Below, one piece after another: positions 26,050 to 36,149 of a stretch of 64,000 nucleotides of DNA (within the stretch, counting starts at the first letter, position 1; every line of letters starts with the position of its first letter). The position numbers were made by a program, and so were the translations under genes. The notes below the pieces were generated by a model. That model was given only the letters and a program-made list of their open reading frames with translations. It had not been told where the DNA came from and did no database searches. The DNA is from Candidatus Villigracilis saccharophilus (GTDB lineage: Bacteria > Chloroflexota > Anaerolineae > Anaerolineales > Villigracilaceae), in NCBI GenBank assembly GCA_016709305.1, contig JADJNA010000055.1, positions 124,001 to 188,000 of the forward strand. The letters run 5' to 3'.

Positions 26050-28734
26050 TTATTGCAAGACTTCCATCGCTAGCGCGAGGATTTGTTCCTGACTCATGGA
26101 TTGGCCCTCTGTCCATGCCCTGTTGAATTCGGATTCGGAAAGCTGTTCGCGCGCCCGGGCAAGGTAAAGATCAAATTCCTGGCGGTAGACAGGTGGTTGC
26201 ACATGTCCATTTTTTTTATTCCAATACTCGACCCACCCAAAGAATGATGAAGCCTGGCCCGCCATTTGCCTATCGACTGCAAAGTAGGTGATATAAGGAA
26301 TCACATCATCAGCAGAATAAATCCAATCTGCCTTTGTCTTCAAAAATTGTAAACCGGCCAACAGGTGTTTTTTTGCCTCAGCCATTTGACCGCCAAGACA
26401 TTCAACGTGCGCCAAAAGACAGTACGTATTGGCTTTGTCCGTCTCCCATTGCGGGTAAGTCAGAGCCTCCTTATAGTAGGCTGCCGCCTGATCGAACTTT
26501 TCTTGAAAACGAGCGATCTCGCCCAGACCTTTTAAAATATCGTAGAAGAAGTGGTCATCCGGGGTATTTTGAACCAGATCCCTAGCTTGAATTAGAAAGG
26601 AAATTGCCAGCTCAAAATCGCCTATGCCGAGGCTCAAAAAACCAAGATTCAAAAGATATACAGAAGTATATGAACGGTCATGCGCCTCTTTCGAGAGGGA
26701 TAATGCTTCTTCGAAGTACCCGCGCGCTGTACTCCAATCACCCTGTTCCGTGCTCATCAATCCAAGGAAATTCAAATCCAGTGCCCACCAGCTGAGATCG
26801 CCAACTTTGCGCAGGCATACCAGACCTTCTTCAAAGTGTGCTTGGGCTGCGGCATATTCTGTTCGATACCAGAATAGTTGGCTCCAGACGGTAGAAGGCA
26901 ATTCCTATTAAACGGTCATCACCCGCCTGACGGGATGCGATCAAACTTTGATCATAAAATCCCTGAGCGGCATCGTAATTTCCGTTGAAAAGTTCATAGC
27001 TACCGTGTGACCCTAATACCATGGCCAGGCAGGCATGGTCGCCCAGATCGCGCGCCAGAATCAGGCTTTCATTGAGATGCGCGATCACCTTTTCTGAAGT
27101 TGAACCTGGAGAATTTGTCGATAAGTTGTAAAAATTTAAAAGTGCCAGCACACGAGTCCTGCTTCGCGCGGGGTTTCTATTTAGGAATTTTCCGATCCAT
27201 TCTATTCCTTCTTTTCTATATTCACTACGATTCTCCCACAAGCGAAATAAAGCATTGCAGAGTAATAAGCCGGTTTCATCCGCGCACTCCTGCGCTGACT
27301 CCAGGGCAACCTGAAAATTGGGGTAATCCTTTTTCAAATATTCAAGCCAGTACAGCATGTTGCGCGTATGCAATTCAGGAGCGATCTGTTCTGCAGTTTT
27401 CAAAAAGTGACTGAGATGAACCTGTCGTAATTGATCTTCTTCGTTGCTCTCCACAAGTTTTTCGTGGGCATACTGGCGCACGGTCTCAAGCAAATAATAA
27501 CGGGCTTCATCCCCGTGTTCCTGATCTACTGAAACGAGGGATTTATCCACCAGACGGGTGAGCAGGTCGAGCATCCCGTTGTTTCCGCATACAGCTTCGG
27601 CACTGTCCAGCGTCCAGCCGCCCATGAATACGGATAGTTTTCTCAATAATGTTTGTTCTTTAATTGAAAGTAAGTTGTAGCTCCAATCGATCAGTGCTCG
27701 CAATGTTTGCTGACGCGGCAGGGCAGTACGACTGTTGCCGGTAAGCAAGCGAAAAACGTCATCCAGCCGCATTGCGATCTGTTCCACTTTGAACATTTTC
27801 ACACGCGAGGCTGCCAGTTCAATGGCAAGCGCGATCCCCTCCAATCGCTTGCAGATCAAAGCTATGATCGGCGCATTATCTTCATTTATTTCGAATTCTG
27901 AGTGCGAGGCAGTGGCGCGTTCGACGAACAACTTGACGGCTTCCGATTCCAGAATGATCTGGAGCATGCCTTTTGAATCAGGGAGGGACAGGGAGGGAAC
28001 CCGATACGCCTGCTCGCCATTGAGATTCAACGCTTCGCGGCTGCTGGCGAGGATGTGCAGGTCCGGGCAGGAACGCAGGAGGGAATCACAAAGCTGCGCA
28101 AGCTTCGATCAGATGCTCGCAATTGTCTAGCACCAGCAGGATTTTTTTATTGCGCAGGTAATTGGTAAGCGCTTCGAGCGCGGAGCTATCGCCATCCGGT
28201 TTGACTCCCATCACGGCGCACACGGATTGCGGCACCAAGGCAGGGTCGGTCAGCGGGGCAAGTTCTACCAGCCAGATACCGATCGGAAATTCAGCTAATA
28301 ATTCAGCAGCGGCTTGAATGGATAGACGCGTCTTGCCCACTCCGCCGGAGCCGGTCAATGTCACGAGGCGATGCTTTTTGAGAAGTTGAATCACATCGGC
28401 CTGTTCCTTCTCGCGGCCAATGAAGGTCGTCAGGGAGGCGGGCAGGTTATTTCGCAAAGCGATGGGAAATGAAATTGTTTGTTTGAGGGGCGGGTCACCT
28501 AATCCACGGGCAAAGGGGAGCCAGGCTTCGCGCTCGTGCTGTGGGATACCCGCTTTCTAAAAGAAGCAGAGCCAGTTCCTTCGAAGGTTTGAGCGCGTCA
28601 CTTTCGATGCGGCGCAGGGTGATGCGCGCGCAGCCGACCTGGTCGGCAAAGGCTTCCTGGGTCAGGTCCAGAGCGCGGCGTTTTTGACGTAGCCATTTAC
28701 CAAAGCCATCCTGCCCGTTTTCCCTGTTTCCCAT
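26050..28734 (-). pseudogene. XRE-STAND-TPR regulator, copy 3, several frameshifts
   Basis: Four frames (28495-28734, 28086-28457, 26831-28030, 26050-26901) cover one gene of about 890 codons with the same order as the neighbours: HTH, STAND core, TPR, tail MSQEQILALAMEVLQ. Breaks lie near 28556 (two bases missing from a CTCC run compared with copy 1), near 28099 (GC missing from a GCGCGC run compared with copy 4) and near 26880 in the TPR part. Several breaks in one gene make real decay more likely than for copy 2, although all sit in simple repeats. The P-loop and Walker B segments are preserved. Confidence 0.8.
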
Positions 28735-28800
28735 TCAGCCCTCTATCAAACTAATTAAATACTCCGCGCCGTTCTAACTAATCCGTGAATAAAAAAAAAC

Positions 28801-31497
28801 TTATTGCAAGACTTCCATCGCCAGCACAAGGACTTGCTCCTGACTCATGGATTGTCCCTCAGCCCATGCCGCGTTAAATTCAGATTCGGAAAGTTGTTCG
28901 CGTGCCTGAGTAAGGTAATAATCAAATTCAGTGCGATAGATAGGCGGGTTGGCTAGTTCATTTGACTTTCCCCAATAACCAATCCAACCCAGAAAAACTA
29001 TAGATTGTCGATTTTTTTTCTCTCGAACCGAAAAATAGGCGATGTAAGATATAGAATTAACCCATGACCATTTATCTTTTAAGTTTCTCTGGAAGTTCTA
29101 AAGCAGTTAATAAATGCAGCCTAGCTTCATTATTTTGATTGTAATGAAATTCGACATCTGTCATGGCGCAATACGCAAAAACTTTATCATAATCCCTGGT
29201 CGCGATTTTTAGGATTTTCCATAATAAAATGCTGCCTGATTAAAATTCCCTTGAAAACGAGCTATCTCTCCAAGGTTAATTAAAATGAGGGGAAGTTCTT
29301 GATCGTCTGGTGTACTTTGCACCATTTCGTAGGCTTGGCTAAGAAATGATAATGCCTGCTCGAAATCCCCAATCCCCAAAACTAATTCCCCAAGATATTG
29401 CAGATTTAAGGATATATAAAATCGTTCGCGTGCTTCCTGCGCAACCGATAAAGCCTGTTCGTAATACTTTCGTGCGGCATTCCAGTCGCCTTGGTCATGA
29501 CAAATCGTCCCAAGCATAGATAGTGCAACCCCCCATCTTCTGAGTTCGCCCATTCGGCTTAAAATCGCCACACTTTTTTCGGCGAACAAACGGGCTTGAG
29601 GATAATCTGACAGATTACGGGCAACTCTCCCAAGCGTGTCAAATACATATCCAATTGCAAGTTCATCGTCTGCTGCGCGAGCCTCAACTAGGCTTTGTTC
29701 AAGTATTTCACGAGCAGTGTCATAGTTCTCAATCATATGTTCGTGAAAACCATTATGTTCCAGCATTCTGGCTACACAAACGCGTTCACCTAATTCGCGT
29801 GCTAAAACTAAACATTCATCACGCCACTTCTTGTTTTCAGGAGAATCCTGATAAGTTGGAATGCTTGATAGAAGCGCCACATGATATAGCGCCCAAGCAT
29901 AGTTTGTCGTTCTTTCGGCATTTTTTGTCCCCAAAAAATTCTTGAACCAGTCCAATCCTTCTTTTCTGTTCTCGCCTCGATTTTCCCATAATCGGAATAG
30001 CGCATTGCAGAGATGCAAGCCTGCTTCAATATTATTTTCCTGTGCCCATTCCAACGCAGCTTGTAAATTAGCGTATTCGGTTTCTAAATAATCAAGCCAA
30101 TAAGGCATTTTCCGAGTATATAACTCAGGTGCGATACGTTCTGCGGTCTTTAGAAAATAATCAAGATGAATATCAAGCAAATGCGATAGTTGTTCGCTAC
30201 CTGTTAGTTTTTCATTTGCGTATTGACGGATTGTCTCCAGTAGATAATAGCGTACTTGATTGCCATGTTCGAGGTCTACAGACACAAGAGATTTATCCAC
30301 AAGACGGGTGAGCAGTTCAAGCGCATCTTGATTCTCGCAGACTGCCTCCGCGGCTTCGAGACTCCAGCCGCCCATGAAGACCGATAACTTTCGCAGGAAT
30401 ATTTTTTCTTCCTCCGAAAGCAGGTTATAGCTCCAGTCAATTAATGCGCGCAAGGTCTGTTGACGGGGTAACGCTGTGCGATTACCGCTTGTCAACAGAC
30501 CAAAGGCATCGTCCAGCCTCGCGGCGATCTGCTCCACTTTGAACATCTTGACGCGTGAGGCTGCCAGTTCAATGGCGAGTGCGATCCCATCCAAACGCTG
30601 ACAGATCTGCGCGATGAAGGGCGCGTTGGTTTCGGTCAATGCAAATTCAGGCTGTACGGTTTTGGCGCGTTCCACGAACAACGTCACCGCTTCTGACTCC
30701 TGAATAATATTCAAGATGCTTTTTGAATTTGGGAGAGAGAGGGATGGAACCCGGTAGGCACGCTCGCCATCAACGCCCAAGGCTTCGCGGCTGCTGGCAA
30801 GGATTCTCAACTCGGGGCAGGAACGCAGAAGTGAATTACAAAGTTGCGCGCAAGCTTCGATCAAATGCTCGCAGTTATCCAGCAACAGCAGGAGTTTTTT
30901 ATTGCGCAGGTAATTGGTCAATGCTTCGAAGGCGGAGGTATCGCCATCCGGTTTGACGCCCATCACGGCGCACACGGATTGCGGCACGAGCGCGGGGTCG
31001 GTCAGCGGGGCAAGTTCTACCAGCCAGATACCGATCGGGTATTCAGTTAATAAGTCCGCTGCGGCTTGAATGGACAGACGCGTCTTTCCCACTCCGCCCG
31101 AACCGGTCAATGTCACGAGTCGATGCTTATTGATAAGTTGAAGTACATCTGCCTGTTCTTTTTCACGGCCAATGAAGGTCGTCAGGGAAGCGGGCAGGTT
31201 ATTGCGGATTGGAGCGGGGAATGAAATTGTTTGTTTGAAGGGCAGATCAGCCAATCCACGGGCAAAGGGCAGCCAGGCTTCGCGCTCGTGCTGCGGGATG
31301 CCAACTTTTTCCAAAAGAAGCAGAGCCAGCTCCTTCGAGGGTTTGAGCGCGTCATTTTCGATGCGGCGCAGGGTGATGCGCGCACAGCCGACCTGGCCGG
31401 CAAAAGCTTCCTGGGTCAGATCCAGAGCGCGGCGCTTTTCGCGCAGCCATTTTCCAAAGCTGGATTGTCCGTTTTCGCTGTCTCCCATATGTATCAC
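28801..31497 (-). pseudogene. XRE-STAND-TPR regulator, copy 4, broken near the C-terminus
   Basis: The main frame, 29209-31497, gives 762 residues with intact HTH (LTQEAFAGQVGCARITLRRI), P-loop, Walker B LLLLDNCEH and most of the TPR region. It stops early at 29209; the expected tail continues in other frames (a stretch ending ELPEKLK near 29096, then AREQLSESEFNAAWAEGQ and MSQEQVLVLAMEVLQ to the stop at 28801). Two small indels, one in an AAAA run, explain this. The shortened protein would still have sensor and ATPase parts and may function. Its upstream 33 bases are identical to those of copy 1. Divergent from the EamA-like gene. Confidence 0.8.
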
Positions 31498-31530
31498 AAA
31501 TTATATCCATTTTGGCATTATTGAATAGAC
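31498..31530. repeat. duplicated upstream segment of STAND copy 4
   Basis: Identical to 22154-22186 before copy 1 and probably includes the promoter of the array members. Past 31530 the two regions diverge: here an EamA-like gene follows, there the TnpB-like gene. Confidence 0.75.
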
Positions 31531-31592
31531 CGTGCCGCTGGTTAAATAGACAAATAAACAACGAGTTCCTTCCGATCAAGGAGATCACCGCC

Positions 31593-31958
31593 ATGAACGC
31601 TTTTAGTTTCGAAATACCCAGAGCCGCGCAGGGATTCATCATCCTGATGGCAGTTGTCGCGGTCGGCGTGGCTGATGTATTCCTGAAAAAAGCCACCGTC
31701 CAAGGCCGGCTGGCGGAAGCCTTGAGCAGTCCCTGGCTATATATGGCGGTCGGGCTGTATTTGCTGCAGATCGTTTTGTTCACCGTCGCCTTCATTGGCG
31801 GCTGGAAACTCAGCATGATCGGCGCGTTGCAGACCGCCCTGTATGGACTGATCGTTTTATTGGCCGGAGTTTTTTTATACCACGAGAGCCTGACCGCTCA
31901 GCAGATGCTTGGCATGCTCATGGCTTTTGGCGGCGTCGTGATGATCAACTGGCAATAA
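31593..31958 (+). CDS. small EamA/SMR-like membrane protein
   Basis: A 121-residue protein with four hydrophobic segments, the size and layout of small multidrug-resistance or half-EamA transporters (VGVADVFLKKA in helix 1, then LGMLMAFGGVVMI at the end). The start at 31593 is chosen because AAGGAG lies 9 bases upstream; the frame is open to 31512 but that part overlaps the duplicated regulator promoter. Such proteins work as dimers at the inner membrane, exporting cations, polyamines or lipid-linked sugars. Substrate unknown. The following secreted-protein gene begins 14 bases later, so they may share a transcript. Confidence 0.7.
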   Translation: MNAFSFEIPRAAQGFIILMAVVAVGVADVFLKKATVQGRLAEALSSPWLYMAVGLYLLQIVLFTVAFIGGWKLSMIGALQTALYGLIVLLAGVFLYHESLTAQQMLGMLMAFGGVVMINWQ

Positions 31959-31972
31959 GTAAGGAGGATGAT

Positions 31973-32485
31973 ATGGAAACTTCAACCATCAAATTTCAAG
32001 GCCGTAAAAAGACCATCTGGGATTATCTATCCAGGCACTTTGGAAAGTCGTTTTGGATACTGACGATGTTATGTGTCAGTTGTAATGCCAATATGGCAAC
32101 CTCTTCCGCTCTACCGCTAACTGATACCGGGTTGGAAGCAAAGATAGTCTTTTCGCCCGATGAGATCGATTTTGGAGTTTTGCCATATGGAACCCCGAGC
32201 GGTGCTCAAACCGTGACGATAGGAAATGCTGGAACGGTTCCATTATTGATCGAAAATCTTTCTGTCTCTAACGGTTTTTCGATTGCATCAAACTCCTGTC
32301 CGCAGCCACCAATTACAGTTGCAAGTCAAGGGTCGTGTTTGGTTGACGTAGTTTTCATGTCAAGTTTTCCAGAAAATTGGGTGGGGTATCTCCAGGTCAA
32401 TTACGGTTCCGGCCGGGCAATCACGATCCAACTAAAAGGATCAGCGCGCTCGGGAATGGAAATGCTGGCGTCAATCATTCCCTGA
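31973..32485 (+). CDS. exported protein with ASH (choice-of-anchor D-like) domain, A
   Basis: A 170-residue protein: a hydrophobic segment with cysteine around residues 22-40 (FWILTMLCVSCNA, possible lipoprotein signal), then one immunoglobulin-like ASH domain (IVFSPDEIDFGVLPYGT, NAGTVPLLIENLSVS, FSIASNSCPQPP, WVGYLQVNYGSG). A strong ribosome site TAAGGAGGATGAT precedes the ATG. ASH domains in bacterial exported proteins bind partners or cell-surface structures. A close paralogue follows 76 bases later. Function unknown; the pair opens a run of exported small proteins up to 38 kb. Confidence 0.7.
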   Translation: METSTIKFQGRKKTIWDYLSRHFGKSFWILTMLCVSCNANMATSSALPLTDTGLEAKIVFSPDEIDFGVLPYGTPSGAQTVTIGNAGTVPLLIENLSVSNGFSIASNSCPQPPITVASQGSCLVDVVFMSSFPENWVGYLQVNYGSGRAITIQLKGSARSGMEMLASIIP

Positions 32486-32561
32486 CGGCGTTCACTTCAA
32501 TAGATTAAACAGATCAGATCGGTTCGATATCAGTTTTCAGTCATCAAACATGGAGTCCATC

Positions 32562-33086
32562 ATGAATATACATAGTTCTCAATATGAAGACAACACAAGC
32601 CCAAAAATGAACGGACGAAATCGGTGTTCTTCCTTTTCGCAGATCAGGATGGCCGTCCTGGCGATCATAATATTCTGTGCCGGTTGCACACCGATCGCGC
32701 CGATCACCGCCATGCTGTCGGTCACAGCGCTGGAAGCAAACTCAACGATCAGTTTCTCGCCCGAGGTGCTCGACTTTGGCACGCTGGCGCTGGGGCATGT
32801 CAGCTCGGCAAAAAAAGTGACGATCCACAATGATGGTTCCGAGCCTTTGTTGATCGATCAATTTTCTGTAACAGCTGGATTTTCCATCGTTGCAAGCACC
32901 TGTCCACAGGCGCCGGAAGCCCTCGCCGGCCAGGGGACCTGTACTGTTGAGATCGCGTTCAAGCCGGGTGTGCCGGGTAGCTGGGTGGGTGAACTGCAGG
33001 TCAACTACGGTCAAAACGGGGGGATGTCCATGCCGCTAAAAGGGTATGTGCAAGGGCAGGAATTCCTTAAGGACGTGGTCCGCTGA
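32562..33086 (+). CDS. exported protein with ASH (choice-of-anchor D-like) domain, B
   Basis: A 174-residue paralogue of the preceding protein with the same order: a membrane-crossing signal with lipobox-like ILAIIIFCAGC, a threonine-poor linker, then an ASH domain (ISFSPEVLDFGTLALGH, NDGSEPLLIDQFSVT, FSIVASTCPQAPEALAGQG, WVGELQVNYGQNGG). The ATG at 32562 has GGAG 6 bases upstream; the frame is also open from 32550. Probably a lipoprotein on the outside of the cytoplasmic membrane. Both copies keep one cysteine in the same place of the fold (STCP/NSCP) and a second just after (GTC/GSC), so a disulfide is likely. Confidence 0.7.
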   Translation: MNIHSSQYEDNTSPKMNGRNRCSSFSQIRMAVLAIIIFCAGCTPIAPITAMLSVTALEANSTISFSPEVLDFGTLALGHVSSAKKVTIHNDGSEPLLIDQFSVTAGFSIVASTCPQAPEALAGQGTCTVEIAFKPGVPGSWVGELQVNYGQNGGMSMPLKGYVQGQEFLKDVVR

Positions 33087-33138
33087 ATGGTACGGGATCG
33101 TTCAAGATATTCAAGCATTCGTTAAAGGAGATCATGAA

Positions 33139-33459
33139 ATGAAAAACAGATTATTCGCCTTGATCGGCGTCCTACTCGTAATTTCCCTGCTGGTTGCTGT
33201 TCAAGTCTCAGCGAAAGGAAGTGGAAAAGCGGCACAAAAGATCGGCAAATGGAGCATCGTTGAAAAGTATTTGAATTTCATCCATGGAACCGATCAGGTG
33301 CGTCTTGACAAGGACGCGGCGGGTTTCGCGTATGGCGGCTGTGACCCTCAAAAAGATAAACCCTATTCGAGAGTATATACCCGTCCGCAATTCGGAGTCC
33401 AAAAATTACTGTATCACCGCCGCTGTAGCAATGATCTGGTAATTCTGTCTGGGTATTAA
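33139..33459 (+). CDS. small secreted protein, shared-signal family, member 1
   Basis: A 106-residue protein, not recognised. Residues 1-25 are a signal peptide (MKNRLFALIGVLLVISL, cut after VSA). The mature part of about 80 residues has two cysteines (GGCDPQ and RRCS) and is rich in basic and aromatic residues. The start has AAAGGAG upstream. The signal is clearly related to those at 33532, 35438 and 36150. The frame also opens at 33046 but that would overlap the previous gene. Could be a small surface or signalling protein; nothing more can be said. Confidence 0.55.
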   Translation: MKNRLFALIGVLLVISLLVAVQVSAKGSGKAAQKIGKWSIVEKYLNFIHGTDQVRLDKDAAGFAYGGCDPQKDKPYSRVYTRPQFGVQKLLYHRRCSNDLVILSGY

Positions 33460-33531
33460 GGTGACGCCTGCTGCGCCTGATCGCTCGCTGTCTGTTGTGG
33501 GTTCTCAACATCAACCCGAGGAGCATTGAAC

Positions 33532-33810
33532 ATGAAGCAGAGATTCATCATTGTGATGATCCTTACGATCGTTCTTTCCACATCCCTGGTCGTTCCCGTA
33601 CATGCAGAAGGCATGGAGCGTAGCACGATTGGAATTGGTGAAGCAGTAAGTGGCGGTTTGCCCTACAACTTCATAAATATGGAAAACCATCCCATCCATC
33701 CATGCATTATGGATCGTAGTTTTGGTATCACTCATTTTGGAAGTCCGCATGGGATATACGGCTGTCTTAATCGATCGGCTCCGCGTTTCAAGTTAAAGCA
33801 CCGCTGGTAG
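33532..33810 (+). CDS. small secreted protein, shared-signal family, member 2
   Basis: A 92-residue protein with a 25-residue signal peptide (MKQRFIIVMILTIVLSTSL, ending VHA) and a mature part of about 67 residues rich in His, Gly and aromatic residues, with cysteines in HPCIMD and IYGCLN. No family recognised. GAGGAG lies 11-16 bases before the ATG. It follows member 1 by 72 bases in the same direction. The separately predicted mature peptides are unlike each other except for their small size and two cysteines. Confidence 0.5.
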   Translation: MKQRFIIVMILTIVLSTSLVVPVHAEGMERSTIGIGEAVSGGLPYNFINMENHPIHPCIMDRSFGITHFGSPHGIYGCLNRSAPRFKLKHRW

Positions 33811-33868
33811 ATGACTAAAACACGCAGGCTTCACCCGTTCTTTTTGATTAATATGTTCGAAGGATGCC

Positions 33869-35153
33869 ATGAAGATTTTTCGATTTTTTTCAATTCTGTT
33901 TCTACTGTCAAGCACGCTATTATCCGCGTGCGCTGCTGAAACTCAGGCACAACCCTCGCCTGCGATGGGATCGATCCTCTCGCAGGATATTGAGAACGCA
34001 TTCCAGTGGCTCCAGGCCAATGCCCTGATGGCGAAAAATGTGGATTGGACTGCCCTGCGGGCGGAGGCTGCCGCCCTGAAGCCTGACGAACACAAGCGCC
34101 GATATCTACCCGATCCTCTGCAAGGCTCTGCGCGAATTAAGGGACGCTAATGCCTTCCTGTACGTGTCCAACCTGGAAAGGCCGGGCGATGTCTTTGATT
34201 ACTGGACGCTTTACCCGGATTACAAAATAGTCACATGGGTGCAGCCGAATAGCCCCGCTGAAATGGCGGACTTGCGCGTGGGGGATATCATCCAGAAAGC
34301 CAATGGCGAGCCTCCACAACCGTACGACCGGGATGATTTATGGGCGCCCTGCAATACACAACCGCTGGACTCGAGCCCGCAGGAAGAACTGGCTGTTCTG
34401 CGCGATGGGCAGGAACTGACTATCACGATCGAAAGAAAAACATTAGGGTATGGGGAAGAGGATCCGTTCCTGCATCCAACAGGGCGAAAAATCGGCACCA
34501 ATTCAGGCTCAGTTGGTTACATTGAACTCCCATCTGAATATGGGTCGCATACTGCCTACCCGGGCGAAGTTCAGATGTTAATGAAAGAACTGGATTCCAC
34601 AGCGGTCTGCGGCTGGGTTATTGACCTGCGGCGCACCTTCGGTGGGGATGTCTGGTCCTACATTTCGGCGGTGGGACCGATCCTTGGCGAGGATAATCTC
34701 GGCGGATTCGTCTATCTGGATGGGACACGTGAAAGCTGGGCGTATCGCAATGGGGATGTGTTCTGGAACGGCGTCCGCCGCGAGGAGAGCGAGCTTGGCG
34801 GAGAGGCTTACACGCCCAAGCAGGTCACGCCCGTGGCGCTCTTAATCGGGCCGGGCACACAGGCTGCCTCCGAACTGCTGGTCGTAGCTTTCAGCGGCCG
34901 CGCAGATTTAAAAACTTTCGGCGAACCCACTTTCGGCCTGCCAACCCTGGTGAGCCAAAAAAGCCAGCGCGATGACTCCATCCTGGTTGTGAGCGGCGCA
35001 TTTTCCTATGATCGCAATCAGACAACTTACGATGGCCCGATTATGCCGGATGTGACTGCCAGTACTGATTGGTTACATTTTGGCAGCGAGCAGGACCCGG
35101 CCGTGCAGGCCGCCGCAGACTGGCTATCCACCCGGAGTGCCTGCCAGCCGTAA
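33869..35153 (+). pseudogene. S41-like lipoprotein lacking the nucleophile serine; frameshifted
   Basis: Two frames form one protein of about 427 residues: 33869-34150 gives the lipoprotein signal (STLLSACAAE) and first helices; the second frame, from about 34090 (TSADIYPILCKALREL) to 35153, gives a PDZ-like domain (IVTWVQPNSPAEMADLRVGD) and an S41 core (WVIDLRRTFGGDVW, PVALLIGPGT, FGEPTFGLPT). The break is at about 34090. In S41 peptidases the T-x-S motif carries the nucleophile; here the sequence is GTQAASE, with alanine (codon GCT) where serine should be. So it is either a non-catalytic binding protein or a decaying gene. It lies in the exported protein cluster. Confidence 0.7.
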
Positions 35154-35183
35154 ATTTTCAATTGCCGCCAAAGGAGTTTCCAA

Positions 35184-35408
35184 ATGAGAAATCTTTATCC
35201 TTCCCTATTGAACACACTGCTAACTTTTGCAGAGAAATTTGCCCGTCCATCGGTTAACCAAAAAGCCGGCGATGGACCGGATGCGCAGGCTGACGCCTCG
35301 GATCAAGCCGATAAAGGATTTACTTCCTCAGAAGATGATATTGACTTTGGAGCGCCAAGGTGGATATACCGCTCTCATTACCGGTCGATCTTTCCGCACA
35401 TGTATTAG
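35184..35408 (+). CDS. duplicated small protein with conserved C-terminus, copy A
   Basis: A 74-residue protein without signal peptide, unrecognised. It shares with copy B (35890) the start (LLNTLLTFAEKFARPSVNQK versus VLNILQSIAANFAFPAVNQK), an acidic variable middle, and a strongly conserved end (PRWIYRSHYRSIFPHMY versus PRWIYRGHYRSIFPPMF). The leader GCCGCCAAAGGAGTTTCC is also the same, with a good ribosome site. Each copy is followed by a gene encoding a protein with the MKKRxFT signal peptide. A conserved tail after a variable acidic part is reminiscent of small signalling, anchor or modified-peptide precursors, but no modification enzyme is adjacent. Confidence 0.6.
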   Translation: MRNLYPSLLNTLLTFAEKFARPSVNQKAGDGPDAQADASDQADKGFTSSEDDIDFGAPRWIYRSHYRSIFPHMY

Positions 35409-35437
35409 TGTCCGCGGCAATCAAAGGATTTTATCAA

Positions 35438-35701
35438 ATGAAAAAAAGATTTTTTACCATGCTGAGCCTCTTGATCATACTTTCCATGTTTCTGGTCGTT
35501 CCTGTGTCTGCACTGGGCAGGGGGCGTAAAACCATAACGTCTGGTGCTGCGGCATCTTACGGTCAGGTAATTAAGATTCCGAATCGTCAGACTGGCAAGT
35601 TCGTTCGATGTGTTTTCAATCGAAGGATCATCTTCACGAGACATTGCATTTACCTGAATTTCGGAAAGCTGGGCAGGCATCACAATCTTTGCCTTTATTG
35701 A
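35438..35701 (+). CDS. small secreted protein, shared-signal family, member 3
   Basis: An 87-residue protein with signal peptide MKKRFFTMLSLLIILSMFL, cut after VSA. The mature part is about 60 residues, basic, with three cysteines (FVRCVFN, TRHCIY, HNLCLY). AAAGGA lies 9 bases before the ATG. It follows small protein copy A by 29 bases. Its signal differs from that of the metalloprotease at 36150 by only a few residues, while the mature parts are unrelated. It may be a truncated relative that kept only its signal after a frame change. Confidence 0.5.
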   Translation: MKKRFFTMLSLLIILSMFLVVPVSALGRGRKTITSGAAASYGQVIKIPNRQTGKFVRCVFNRRIIFTRHCIYLNFGKLGRHHNLCLY

Positions 35702-35889
35702 TTGGCGCCGCTGTTCGCAAGTTGTCATGTTCCCGGCTGGTGAAAAGGGTTGAAACCAGCTTTTATTTGAATGTTAGTCAAAAGAAAGGAGGTGAGTACT
35801 ATCTTAAATTGAGAATTAATAACTTCGGTATTGACAAGATGTGTTTTGGATCGACGTTTGTTTTAAATTGCCGCCAAAGGAGTTTCCAA

Positions 35890-36120
35890 ATGAGAATTAA
35901 TTTTCCTTCTGTATTGAACATCCTGCAATCCATTGCCGCGAATTTTGCCTTTCCAGCGGTTAACCAAAAAGCCGACCATGGATCGAATGTGCAGGCTGAC
36001 GTTATGGATCAACGCGCCGCTGATCCAAAATTGGCCGCCTCTAAATTTGAGAATGAATTTAGTGTGCCAAGATGGATATACCGCGGTCATTACCGATCGA
36101 TATTTCCGCCCATGTTTTAG
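35890..36120 (+). CDS. duplicated small protein with conserved C-terminus, copy B
   Basis: A 76-residue paralogue of the protein at 35184. The start is set by the shared leader CGCCAAAGGAGTTTCC directly before the ATG and by alignment with copy A; the frame is open to 35608 but that part has no match. The middle (QADVMDQRAADPKLAASKF) differs from copy A, while the final 17 residues are nearly identical. It precedes the metzincin-like protease gene by 29 bases, the same spacing as between copy A and member 3, so the two-gene module was duplicated. Confidence 0.65.
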   Translation: MRINFPSVLNILQSIAANFAFPAVNQKADHGSNVQADVMDQRAADPKLAASKFENEFSVPRWIYRGHYRSIFPPMF

Positions 36121-36149
36121 ATTCCACGACCACCAAAGGAGAATATAAA

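Noticed and set aside
19556..31497. STAND array as an Avs-type antiphage defence system
   Set aside because: The N-terminal domain is an XRE helix-turn-helix, not a nuclease or other effector, and the C-terminal tail is that of regulator STANDs; no defence genes nearby.
35608..35889. N-terminal extension of small protein copy B
   Set aside because: Copy A has no such extension and the shared ribosome site lies directly before 35890.
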